Source: Lolium rigidum
Taxonomy: Eukaryota; Streptophyta; Magnoliopsida; Poales; Poaceae
DNA length: 64,000 bases
Direction: 5' to 3'
Assembly: GCF_022539505.1 (NCBI RefSeq)
Contig: NC_061513.1
Location: 175,180,017 to 175,244,016, forward strand
The notes beneath the pieces are model-generated. The model saw only the letters and a list, made by a program, of their open reading frames with translations. It was not told where the DNA came from and did not search any database. Below, piece after piece: positions 46,201-57,897 of the stretch; the first letter of the stretch is position 1; every line of letters begins with the position of its first letter. Position numbers and translations under genes: made by a program.

Positions 46201-47540
46201 TGTTCCATTAGCTTCATTGGTTGCCCAAGAAGAACATGTTGATGTAAACTTCATTAAAAATAATAATTTCAACAACAATGCTTACTCTGAACAATTCTAG
46301 TAATAACTATAGGCCATATCCTTATAATAATGGTAACTGCTATGCTAATTCTTATGGGAATTCTTACAACAATAATAGGAATACACCCCTGACTTGAAGC
46401 CATGCTTAAAGAATTTATTAGTACACAAACCGCCTTTAACAAATCTGTTGAGGAAAAGCTCAATAAAATTGATATTCTTGTTTCTAAGAGTTGATAGTCT
46501 TGCCTCCGATGTTGATCTTTTGAAATCGAAAGTTATGCCTAATAGGGATATTGAAAATAAAATTGTTACTACAGCAAATGCCATCCAAGTTAGAATTAAT
46601 GAGAATATAAGATTAATGGCTGAACCGCGTGCTAGGTGGGATAGAGAAGAAAATGAAAACTAGCTAAAGAGGAAAATGTAGCTAAAGTTTGACTATTACC
46701 ACCACTAGCAATGCTAATGATTCACATGTTGCTGCACCTCCTACTATCAATGGTAAAATAATTGGTGTTGGCAATGCTTCTACTCCTAGTGCAAAGCGCT
46801 AAAATTACCTCAAACCGCTAAAATCACTGAAACCGCTCGTGATAAAATCGCTGAAATTTTTTCCAACCTTGGGGATGATAATCCCATTGCTTTAGATTGT
46901 AATGATTTAGATTTTGATGATTGCCACATCTCTGAAGTTATAAAGTTCTTGCAAAAACTTGCTAAGAGTCCCAATGCTAGCGTCATGAACTTGGCTTTCA
47001 CAAAACATATTACAAATGCTCTCATAAAAGCTAGAGAAGAGAAACTAAAACTTGAAACTTCTATTCCTAGAAAGCTAGAGGATGGTTGGGAGCCCATCAT
47101 TAAAATGAGAGTCAAAGATTTTGATTGTAATGCTTTATGTGATCTTGGTGCAAGTATTTCGTTATGCCTAAGAAAGTCTATGATATGCTTGACTTGCCAC
47201 CATTGAAAAATTGTTATCTGGATGTTAATCTCACTGATAATGCTAAAAGAAACCTTTGGGGAAAGTTGATAATGTTCATATTATGGTTAACAATAACCTT
47301 GTCCCCGCTGATTTTGTTGTCTTGGATATTGAATGCAATGCATCTTGCCCCATTATATTGGGAAGACCTTTTCTTCGAACCGTTGGTGCTACTATTGATA
47401 TGAAGGAAGGTAATATTAAATATCAATTTCCTCTCAAGAAAGGTATGGAACACTTCCCTAGAAAGAGAATGAAGTTACCTTATGATTCTATTATTAGAAC
47501 AAATTATGATGTTGATGCTTCGTCTCTTGATGTTACTTGA
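46201..47540 (+). pseudogene. Gag-protease relic of element B
   Basis: Frames give a VPLASLVAQEEHVDVNF-like start at the gap edge, an Asn/Tyr-rich low-complexity stretch, a coiled-coil with RINENIRLMAEPRARWDREE, then KRKLEDGWEPIIKMRVKDFD-like sequence. CNALCDLGASIS is the protease active-site region. IECNASCPIILGRPFLRTVG and PLKKGMEHFPRKRMKLPYDS follow, ending DASSLDVT at 47540. Frameshifts occur near 46290-46400, 46480, 46660-46690, 46800 and 47160-47250. No reverse transcriptase follows. Confidence 0.7.
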
Positions 47541-50123
47541 TATACACTTTCTGCGCCTAGCCGAAAGGCGTTAAAGAAAAAGCGCTTATGGGAGACAACC
47601 CATGTTTTTACTACAGTATTTTGTTTTTATATTTGAGTCTTGGAAGTTGTTTACTACCGTATCAACCTCTCCTTATCTAGTTTTATGTTTTGCTGTGCCA
47701 AGTAAAGTCTTTGATAGTAAAGTAAATACTAGATTTGGATTACCGCTTAAACAAACATTTCTTGTCAAGCCACGACCATTAATTTCAGACTCTGCAAAAA
47801 GTCATGAGTAATCCTCAGATATGTATGCAACTTTCATTCAATTTGAGCTTCTTCATCTGAGCATGTTAAGTGTCTCGAAAAAAATCGTCTTTACGGACTC
47901 TTCTGTTGTGACAGATTCTGCCTTTTATTTCACATTGCCACCTTTACTATGTTTGAGTGGATTTCTTTGCTCCATTAAATTTCAGTAGCCTTGCGTAATG
48001 TCCAGAAGTGTTGGGAATGATTGTGTCCTCGCTGAACATGTGAATTTTTGATTATGCACTAACCCTCTAATGAGATTGTTTTGAGTTTGGTGTGAAGGAA
48101 GTTTTCAAGGATCAAGAGAGGAGGATGATATAATATGATCAAGAAGAGTGAAAATTCTAAGCTTGGGGATGCCCCCGTGGTTCATCCCTGCATATTTAAA
48201 GAAGACTCAAGCATCTAAGCTTGGGGATGCCCAAGGCATCCCCTTCTTCATCAACAACTTATCGAGTCACCTCTAGTGAAACTATATTTTTATTCCGTCA
48301 CATCTTATGTGCTTTACTTGGAGCGTCTGTATGTTTTTATTTTTGTTTGTGTTTGAATAAAATCGGATCCTAGCATTCCTTGTGTGGGAGAAAGACACGC
48401 TCCGCTATTTCATATTGAACACTGGTGTTCTTAGTTTTACTTTTAATGTTCATGGCGAGGGTTGAAAGCCGCTTCATTTATTGCTATTTGGTTGGAAACA
48501 GAAAATGCTTCATGTGGTAATTGGTATATTGTCTTGAATAATTTGATACTTGGCAATTGTTTTGAGCTCTCAAGTAGATCATGTTTAAGCTCTTGCATCA
48601 TGTAGTTTAAACCTATTAGTGGAGAATTACCGTAGAGCTTGTTGAAATTTGGTTTGCATGATTGGTCTCTCTAAAGTCTAGATATTTTCTTGGTAAAAGT
48701 GTTTGAACAACAAGGAAGACAATGTAGAGTCTTATAATGCTTGCAATATGTTCTTATGTAAGTTTTGTTGTACCGGTTCATACTTGTGTTTGCTTCAAAC
48801 AACCTTGCTAGCCAAAGCCTTGTACTGAGAGGGAATGCTTCTCGTGCATCCACCATAACTACCTATTGTGTGGTATTTTTCTGCTATTCCAAGTAAATTG
48901 CTTGCGTCCTACCTTTAAAAGTTTCATTCCTTGTCTTTCCAATACATAGCTCATGGGAAAGTAGCCTAAAAAACTATTGTGGTAATGAATATGTCGCTTA
49001 TGTATCTTATTTCTTATAAGTTGCTTGTTGAGCGGTAACCATGTTTCTGGGCACGCCATCAACCTGTTATACCTTTGTTGAATATCATGTGAGTTGCTAT
49101 GCATGTTCGTCTTGTCTGAAGTGAGGGTGATTTGCCATGATTAAATGGTTTGAGTATGCATATTGTTAGAGAAGAACATTGGGCCGCCAACCAAAGCCAT
49201 GTATCATGGTGGAAGTTTCAGCTTGGACATTAATCCTCAAATCTCTTATGAGAATATTATCTGTTGTTGAATGCTTTAAGCATTAAAGAGGATTCCATTA
49301 TCTGTTTTCTATGTTGTCCCTGTATGGATGTCCTCAAGTTGAGATATATCAAAATCGAGAAATCAAATGTGATTTATCTCCTTGGACCTTTGTACAGGTG
49401 GCATAGAGGTACCGCTTTGTGACACTTGGTTGAAACCTATGTAATGCAATGATAATCCATGGAAATCCGAGCTAATTAGGACAAGGAGCGGGCACTATTA
49501 GTATTCGATGCATGAGGCTTGCAACTTATAGGAGGTTTTATGCATAACACATATGAATTATTACTACCATTGACAAAATTGTTTCCATGTTTTCAAAATA
49601 AAAATCTCTAGCACATGAGTAATCCCTCGCTTCCCTCTGCGAAGGGCCTTTCTTTTACTTTATGTTGAGTCAGTTTACCTACTTCTTTCTATCTTAGAAG
49701 CAAACACTTGTGTCAACTGTGTGCATTGATTCTTACATACTTGCTTATTTGCACTCATCATATTACTTTGTGTTGACAATTATCCATGAGATATACATGT
49801 TGAAAGTTGAAAGCAACTGCTGAAACTTAAATCTTCCTTTGTGTTGTTTCAAAACCTTCTATTAAGAATCTATTGCTTTATGAGTTAACTCTTATGCAAG
49901 ACTTGTTGATGCTTGTCTTGAAAGTACTATTCATGAAAAGTCTTTGCTATATGATTCAGCTTGTTTAGTCATTATCTTTACCATTGCTTTGAATCACTTC
50001 ATTCATCTCATATGCTTTACAATAGTATTGATCAAGATTATGATAGTAGCATGTCACTTCAGAAATTATCCTTGTTATCGTTTACCTACTCGAGGCTGAG
50101 TAGGAACTAAGCTTGGGGATGCT
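47541..50123 (+). other. 3' untranslated region of element B
   Basis: No ORF of note. It contains the AAGCTTGGGGATGCC block at about 48161, 48218 and 50108. The second is part of an inverted repeat GGGGATGCCCAAGGCATCCCC. The last, followed by TTGATACG, is the likely polypurine tract. Confidence 0.55.
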
Positions 50124-51720
50124 TGATACGTCTCAAACGTATCTATAATTTCTTATGTTCCATGCTAGTTTTATGACAATACTCACATGTTTTATATACA
50201 CTTTATATCATTTTGATGCATTTTCCGGCACTAACCTATTAACAAGATGCCGAAGCATCAGTTCCTGTTTTCTGCTGTTTTTGGTTTCAGAAATCCTACA
50301 CATGAAATATTCTCGGAATTGGACGAAACAAAAGCCCACGGTCTTATTTTCCACGGAACCTTCCAGAACACCGAAGAGGAGACGGAGAGGGTCCACGAGG
50401 CGGGCACACCATAGGGGGGCGCGACCCCACCCCTGGCCGCGCCGCCATATGGGGTGGGCCCCTCGAGCGTCCCTCGACTCTGCCCCTTCGCCTATATAAT
50501 CCTTCCGTCACGAAAACCCTAGTACCGAGAGCCACGATACGAGAAAAGTTACTGAGACGCCGCCGCCGTCAACCCCATCTCGGGGGGTTCTAAAGATCGC
50601 CTCCGGCACCCTGCCGGAGAGGGGAATCATCACCGGAGGGCTCTACATCACCATGCCCGCCTCCGGACTGATGCGTGAGTAGTTCATCCTTGGACTATGG
50701 GTCCATAGCAGTAGCTAGATGGTTGTCTTCTCCTCTTGTGCTATCATGTTTAGATCTTGTGAGCTGCCTATCATGATCAAGATCATCTATTTGTAATGCT
50801 ACGTGTTGTGTTTGTTGGGATCCGATGAATATGGAATACTATGTCAAGTTGATTATCGATCTATCATATATGTGTTGTTTATGATCTTGCATGCTCTCCG
50901 TTGCTAGTAGAGGCTCTGGCCAAGTTGATACTTGTAACTCCAAGAGGGAGTATTTATGCTAGATAGTGGGTTCATGCCTCCATTGAATCTGGGACAGTGA
51001 TGTGAAAGTTCTAAGGTTGTGGATGTGCTGTTGCCACTAGGGATAAAACATCAATGCTTTGTCTAAGGATATTTGTATTGTTTACATTACGCACAGTACA
51101 TAATGCAATTGTCTGTTGTTTGCAACTTAATACTGGAAGGAGTGCGGATGCTAACCCGAAGGTGGACTTTTTAGGCATAGATGCATGCTGGATAGCGGTC
51201 TATGTTCTTTGTCGTAATACCCTATGTCAATCTCATAGTAGTCATCATGATATGTATGTGCATTGTTATGCCCTCTCTATTTGTCAATTGCCCAACTGTA
51301 ATTTGTTCACCCAACATGCTATTTATGTTATGGAGAGACACCACTAGTGAACTGTGGACCCCGGTCCATTCTTTTACATCTGAAATACAACCTATTGCAA
51401 TCATTGTTCTCTGTTGTTCTTTGCAAACAAACATCATTCTTCACACCATACGTTTAATCCTTTGTTTACAGCAAGCCGGTGAGATTGACAACCTCACTGT
51501 TAAGTTGGGGAAAGTATTTTGATTGTGTTGTGCAGGTTCCACGTTGGCGCCGGAATCTCTGGTGTTGCGCCGCACTACACTCCTTCACCAACAACCTTCA
51601 CGTGGCCTTCATCTCCTACTGGTTCGATAACCTTGGTTTCTTACTGAGGGAAAACTTGCTGCTGTGCGCATCACACCTTCCTCTTGGGGTTCCCAACGGA
51701 CGTGTGCATCACGCGCCATC
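50124..51720 (+). mobile_element. 3' LTR of element B
   Basis: Opens TGATACGTCTCAAACGTATC and closes GTGCATCACGCGCCATCA, about 1.6 kb. The TATA box TATATAAT (50493-50500) is followed by ACGAAAACCCTAGTACC, a leader-like start. The LTR matches the element A LTR in reverse orientation. Confidence 0.7.
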
Positions 51721-52371
51721 AGGCAACTCACAAGATCTAAACATGAGGCACAAATTGGAGAAGAAAACCATCTAGCTACTGATATGGACCCATAGTCCAG
51801 GGATGAACTACTAACGCATCACTTCGGAGGCGGGCATGACGATGTAGATGCCTCCAGCGACGATTTCTCCCTCCGGCAGGGTGCCGGGAAGAGCTTCAGA
51901 ACCCCCCGAGATGGGTTCTGCAATGGCGGCCGCGACAGAACTTTTCGTGGATGGAGGCTCATGTATCCAGGGTTTTCCCGAGATCGTGATTAAATAGGCG
52001 GAGGGGCGACGTCGGTGAAGGCCAGGGGGGCCAACACCACCCCTAGGCGCGGGCTAGGGCTAGGGCTAGGTGGCACCTAGGGTAGGTGTGGCTGCCCCGC
52101 TGCCCCTCTCCGACTCCTCTCTGGACTCTGTCTTCGTTACGGTAAAATATTGACTTTGACTTTTGTTTCGTCCAATTCCGAGAATATTTCCTGTACAAAT
52201 TTTCTGAAATACAAAAACAGCAGAAAACAGGAACTGGCACTGTGGCATCTTGTTAATAGGTTAGTGCCAGAAATCATATAAAAGTGCATCGAAGTGTAAG
52301 CAAAACATATGTGAATTGTTTTAAAACAAACATGGAGCATCAAAAATTATAAATACGTTTGAGACGTATCA
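51721..52371 (-). mobile_element. Partial LTR C, minus strand
   Basis: Begins GGCAACTCACAAGATC, corresponding to about 40421 in the element A LTR, and runs to GACGTATCA at 52371, the minus-strand start of the LTR. The distal part is missing and element B's LTR abuts it directly. A TATA-like ATTTAATC lies near 51990. Confidence 0.6.
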
Positions 52372-53678
52372 CCCTCCTGAGATGGGTTCTGCAATGGCGG
52401 CCGCGACGAAACTTTTCATGGATGGAGGCTCAAGTATTCAGGGTTTTCCCGAGATCGTGATTAAATAGGCGGATGGGCGATGTTGGTGGAGGCCAGTGTG
52501 GCCCACACCATCCCTAGGCGCGGGTAGGCCGCGCCTAGGGCTGGCGTGGTCGCCCTGCTGCCCCCCTTCGACTCCCTCTGGACTCTGTCTTCGTTACGGT
52601 AAAATATTGACTTCGGCTTTTGTTTCGTCCAATTCCGAGAATATTTCCTGTACAACTTTTCTGAAATACAAAAACAGCAAAATACAGGGAACTGACACTG
52701 TGGCCATGGACAGATGCACTATGGGTCATGGCCATGGACACATGAACATTTCCGGTATATTTTTAGAACATCTAGCTTACAAATTCTCTTTCAAATTGAG
52801 ACCAAATATTGAACTAGCAAATACTTGCATCCATAAATAAGTGTACTTTTAGATTTTGTTCCCAGTCAATTCTTTCAAAATTTTACTAACTTTATAGGAA
52901 AACATAGTAGCATTTATGACACTAAACTTTCAAGATGTAGTTTCATAATATACCGCTTTGATGTCATATATGCTGTTACTCTTTTCTATAAATTTAGTCA
53001 AATTTTAAAAGTTTGACTTATGACCAAAGGTAGAAATACACTTATTTGTAGACGGCATTGCCAACTAGCTGAAAGCAATAAGTTTAAATCAAGAAATAAT
53101 GCCGGAGCAGTCTCAAGCTTATGCTTTAAAGAGAAAAGAGTTATGAAATGTAACCAACATCCCCAAATCAAGTAGCGAACCAGCTAGGCGGCTCCCCATG
53201 GCTTGAATGTCATAGAGGATTGAAACAAGAAAGCCGATGCACCAGGCTCGGTGGAGGGAAGGAAGAAAGTCGATGTGCCGACAACAGTAGGGGTGCAGCA
53301 AAGCCGGACCGATCGGCGTCTATCGTTGGACAGACTACTTACAAGCTATGATGGATTATATTGTTGTATTGTACTTTACTTTACTTTTTTTTCATTATTT
53401 TTCAACTTTTTGAGATATTGTTCCTACAATGGCCGATTTTAGCTTTTAATGGGATGAAGGCGTGGACCATTTTAAGTTTTTCACCTTATGCTTTTTGATG
53501 GTAGGAATTTGAACACCCAAAGTTCAATCCCTGGATCCGTCCCTGACTGTGGCATCTTGTCAATATGTTAGTGCCGGAAAATGTATAAAAGTGCAACGAA
53601 GTACGAGCAAAACATATATGAATTGGTGTAAAACAAGCACGGAGCATTAAAAATTATAAATACATTTGAGACGTATCA
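52372..53678 (-). mobile_element. Partial LTR D, minus strand, split by a hAT-like insertion
   Basis: From CTGAGATGGGTTCTGCAATG to ACTGTGGC at 52704, it repeats LTR C from about 51903. It resumes at 53554 with ATCTTGTCAATATGTTAGTG and ends GAGACGTATCA at 53678. So C and D are two partial LTRs in tandem, and D was later interrupted by a transposon at 52705-53545. Confidence 0.6.
52705..53545. mobile_element. hAT-like non-autonomous element
   Basis: Flanked by the 8-bp repeat ACTGTGGC (52697-52704 and 53546-53553). Ends are imperfect inverted repeats: CATGGACAGATGCA at the left and CAGGGACGGATCCA read inward from the right. Eight-base duplications and CAGGG...-type ends are the hAT signature. 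Joining the flanks restores continuous LTR sequence, which supports the call. 841 bp, no ORF with a recognisable transposase. Confidence 0.7.
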
Positions 53679-56550
53679 TTTGGTAAGGAAGCTTTTAATG
53701 TTTTTAATTTTTACTATTTGTCTCATCATCGATCTCTCAAGCCGTGAAGCTATGCACTTAACTCTATATGAATATGTCCGATCTGTTAAACATAAGGTTG
53801 AGAAACCCCTTGAACTGAAAGTGGCGTATCAAATTCCTATTGGTATTGCCAAAAGAGTTATGAAACTAACCTTTTCAGGGGATAAAAGTCAAACTGCTAT
53901 GGGAAATTTACACACTATTGAAGACCTATGCTCCTTATTCAAAAAAATCTGGTATTCATCATGATGAAGTAAAGAGGAAATTATTATATCTTTCCCGTTC
54001 TGTTAATGCCCATATATGGTTTAGATCTCTGGATGATAAATACCGTCTTGATTGGGAATGTCTGAGGAAGGCTTTCTATCTTAAATATTATAATCCTAAA
54101 GAAGCTTATGATGACTGATGTCATATTTATAATTTGTTTGCCTCATGTTCGAGAAAGTATTGCTCAAGCTTGGAGGAGGCTTAATGAACTTATCTGTAAG
54201 AATCCTTGTCATGGTATTCTTGAGAATATTATATTGATCAATTTCTATGTGAGGCTACTCCAGCATCATAGTGAATTTTTGGATAATTCTTCTGAAGGGA
54301 GTTTTACTAATAGAACTCAAAAATAAGCAAGAGACTTATTGGATACTATTGCTAATAATACTGATGATTGGGATCTCAATAAAGGTAACAAACCCCGTTT
54401 TGAATATGAATATTCATGTGTAGAGAACTTCTCAACTACTATATTGTTTGAGGAGCTAAGGAATAGGTTGGGCCTTGATACTCATGTGTTGGTAGAAGTT
54501 ACTAAATCTTTTGCTAACCATTTGAATATCCCTAAAAAAGGATTTGATTTTTATGTTGAACCTCTAAAAAACTATGCATATGTTTCTACAATTGAGAAAC
54601 AGGTTAATCAAGTATCAAGTATCATCTGTCATAATAGAAGAATATGTTGAAACTCCTCTATATCCAATCGGAGTAAAGGAAAATTTACTCAGTACTACTG
54701 CAAACAAGAGTGCTAGAATATGTCATGAACCATATGAACAAGTTGAAGTAAAGCACCAAGTTTGGGCCATAAAGGAATTAAATGAAGAAACTCCTTGTGA
54801 TGTCTATTTATGTAAAGATTCCACCAAAGTAATTCAAGGTAATACCAATAAAGTTGGTAAACCCATTATATCATGTGATATTGGAGCTTCATGATACCGT
54901 GGTCTTTGTGATATTGGAGCAAGTATAAGTGTGATACCATATTCTCTATATCTTGAAATTAAGCGTGACATTGACCCCATACACATGGAACAGACATATA
55001 TAACTATTCAACTTTCTAATAAAAAATATATTTTTCCTCTAGGTATGGTAATAGATGTTGAAATATTAGTAGGAAAGATTAAATACCCCGCTGATTTTAT
55101 TGTACTTGGTTTCTCCCAAGATCAATTTTGTCCTATCATATTTGGTAGACTATTCTTACATACTGTGGGTGCTCAAAATTAGTTTACCAAAAGAGAAAGT
55201 ATTCATTAAATGTGCTGGTGAAAGATTAAAGTTTAACTTTTCAAAGTTTACTAATAAGCATTTAGAAAAAGAAAATTTTCAAAAAGATACGGTGGAAACT
55301 CTTACTTCTGTGGTAGTCGCTATATTGGACGCGGTGGAACGATATGTACTTAATCAGGAGAAACCATTTAGTAATGAGAAAAGAGAAGCATTAGAACAAA
55401 TATTATCTCAACAACCACCACAATTACAGTTGCATATTCCACCTGATAATCTAGGAGAATTAGCCCCTCCATGATCCTAGTTTTGAATTAAAACTTTTGC
55501 CTGAAGATATGAAATATGCATTCCTTGATGAGAAGTAAATATATCCTCTTATTATTAGTGCCAACCTTTCAGGAGAAGAAGAAACAAAATTACTTGAAGT
55601 GCTACGTGTCCATAGGCCAGCCATTGGCTATTCACTTGATGATTTAAAAGGTATAAGTCCCGCTTTATGCATGCATAAAATTAACATGGAAGAACATGCA
55701 ATGCCCGTTTTTTATTACCAACGCCGCTCATTGAGGCAAGTATTATTTATCCCATAGATGATAGTAAATAGGTAAGTTCTGTTCATTGTGTACCTATAAA
55801 AGGTGGAATCACTGTGGTTCATAATGATGAAAATTAACTTGTAGCTCAGCGTACTGTTACTGGCTATAGAATGTGCATTGATTTTAGAAAGCTAAATAAA
55901 GCTACTCGTAAAGATCATCATCCTTTGCCATTCGTTGATCAAATGCTAGAAAAATTATCTAAACACTCACATTTTTTGCTATCTAGATGGTTATTCTGGT
56001 TTCTCTCAAATTCCAGTGCACAAAGATAAACAAGAAAAATAATACTTTTACCTTTGGTACTTTTGCTTATAGAAGAATGACATTTGGTTTGTTTAATGCT
56101 CCTGCTACTTTTTAAATATGCATGAATGCTATATTTACTAACTATATTGAGAAAATTATGGAAATATTCATGGATGATTTTTTGTGTATGGTAGCTCTTT
56201 TAATAATTTCCTTTTAAATCTTAATAAAGTTTTGCAATGGTGTGAGGATCAACACTTAGTCTGACATCGGGAAAAGTGCCATTTTATGGTAACATAAGGT
56301 GTAGTCCTTGGCCACCGAGTTTTTGGAAGAGTCATTGAAGTAGACTCGCGGGATATTAATGGTATAAAAAGTTTCCTTGGGCATGCTAGTTTTTATAGAT
56401 GATTCATCAACGAATTTTCAAAAATATGAAAGCCTCTGACTAATATTTTGCAAAAGGATATACCATTCTCTTTTAATGATGGTTGTGTAGAGTCTTTCAA
56501 TGTCTTAAAGAATGATTTGATAAGTTCTCCTATAATTCAATGGACATATT
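53679..56550 (+). pseudogene. Athila-like Gypsy gag-pol relic
   Basis: Gag pieces run from about 53770 to 54340 (VNAHIWFRSLDDKYRLDWEC, FYLKYYNPKEAY, ESIAQAWRRLNELICKNPCH). The protease lies at about 54870-55180 (CDIGASISVIPYSLY and CPIIFGRLFLHTVGA). Reverse transcriptase runs from about 55750 to 56540: TGYRMCIDFRKLNKATRKDH, TFGTFAYRRMTFGLFNAPAT, the active-site variant FMDD at 56167-56178, and SFLGHASFYR. It stops at a SSPIIQ-like end, where an LTR-like sequence begins. This domain order and the RT sequence fit the Athila lineage. Very many stops and frameshifts; RNase H and integrase are absent. The upstream D LTR is in the opposite orientation, so it is not this element's own. Confidence 0.7.
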
Positions 56551-57768
56551 TGTAATACCTATGTGGTGGATCCTTACTCTATGATATTGTGTTATGAGAT
56601 CTGATCATATTATGTGAAGATATATTGATAGATGCATATTATGTATCCCGTTCTTAAGTATTTGTTCTGATCCAATATCTATGCAAGAACATGTGTGGGG
56701 TGATGTGTGTATTAGATGGAGTAGCATGGTTTTAGTGATTGAATAGTGATAACAAATTCATGATCTATTATGGATTTTCCTTTTCTTTTGCTACCTCACT
56801 AGGGATACACTAAATGCATGTGCTATGTTCGGCACGTGACAAAAGTGATGATCTTTTTTGTTCAAGGTAGAATATTTGATATTCAAACATCATGTCAAAT
56901 TACTTATGGTCATCCTATGTTAATTCTTAATACAAGATTGCATGGAGTTTTACTTTTCTTGTGAAGTATAAGAGAGATCTGTTGCATCATCTCTATGTTA
57001 GGACATGATGCCCAAATGAATGCGTATCTTTCACATGTTATTATTTTGCATCCTCATATCTCATTGATGAATTACTATTTTTCCACTACAACTTAAAATA
57101 GAGAATAGTCAAGTGTACTCATGAACTTCGATCCACTTTTTTATCATAATAAACATCGTTATCTTGCTTTTATCTTGTTTTCTATCTGGTGCACTATTTT
57201 AATCTGAAAATACAAGAATATTTATTTTTATTATTTGCATCCAAAACACCCATAATAATCAACCCCTTTACAGTTTTTACTTAGTTACTACTACCTCCAT
57301 TTTAAGGAATAAGGCGCACACGTATTGCAAGACAAACTTTGACCATAAAAGTTGAGCAACAAAATCTTGATTATATTATATGTATATAGTACCGTTGGAT
57401 TCATATTGAAAAACACTTTTTAATGATGCTAATTTCATACAAACAATCTTTATCTATTTAAAGTAATTATTGGTTAAACAAAAAGCTCGTAAAACGAGGA
57501 CGCCTTATTCCTTGAAAGGGAGGTGGTATATTTTATCTGGTTGTACTCGTTTTGTTTTTACTTATGTTTTATTTACTTACACGAAACCTTGTATTTGACA
57601 ACCACACGGTGGAGTTGTGGACACAATGCTTTTATTTCGCTTCAAAGAATTGTTAGAAGAATAGAGAAGAAAATACTCTTTGCTCAGTTTCCCGAGAGTT
57701 CGATATAACCCTCGAGTCAAAATACTTTGACATCGCAACACTCTGCACTTGGAGCCCCAGCACCATCA
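56551..57768 (+). mobile_element. 5' LTR of a further Gypsy element (H)
   Basis: The 3' end is firm: CAGCACCATCA at 57768 is followed by AGATATTTTCTGACGCCGCTACCGGGGAG, where the second half is a mutated primer-binding site. The 5' border is inferred where similarity to pol ends; TG occurs at 56541 and 56551. The LTR contains a Stowaway MITE. No coding sequence of element H survives downstream. Confidence 0.5.
57291..57527. mobile_element. Stowaway MITE within LTR H
   Basis: Ends are inverted repeats: CTACCTCCATTTTAAGGAAT at the left, and read inward from the right CCACCTCCCTTTCAAGGAAT. Both are followed by AAGGCG. TA duplications flank it. About 237 bp and AT-rich. Confidence 0.65.
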
Positions 57769-57777
57769 AGATATTTT

Positions 57778-57797
57778 CTGACGCCGCTACCGGGGAG
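57778..57797 (+). promoter_or_regulatory. Primer-binding site of element H, mutated
   Basis: CTGACGCCGCTACCGGGGAG differs at two positions from the common CTGGCGCCGTTGCCGGGGAG. It lies about 9 bases after the LTR end. Confidence 0.6.
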
Positions 57798-57897
57798 CTG
57801 AAAAGAGTTGCATCATAGTGGTTGCTGCGTAAAAGGTATTTTCTAGAAGATCTTCTTACAACTACATCTCACCTAAGCTTGGGGAGCTAACACCACT

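Larger units (their letters stand above)
46201..51720 (+). mobile_element. Gypsy element B, plus strand: gag-protease and 3' LTR
   Basis: Mirror layout of element A: gag from the gap edge, protease end at 47540, untranslated sequence, purine tract AAGCTTGGGGATGCT before 50124, and LTR 50124-51720. The first base after the gap corresponds to about 44996 in element A. The copies share most of their sequence but have different indels, so they look like separate insertions of one family rather than a recent duplication. Confidence 0.7.

Noticed and set aside
52055..52085. Telomere-like repeat (GGGCTAGGGCTAGGGCTAGG)
   Set aside because: Only three units with the wrong sequence for plant telomeres (TTTAGGG). 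It is a local feature of the LTR leader.
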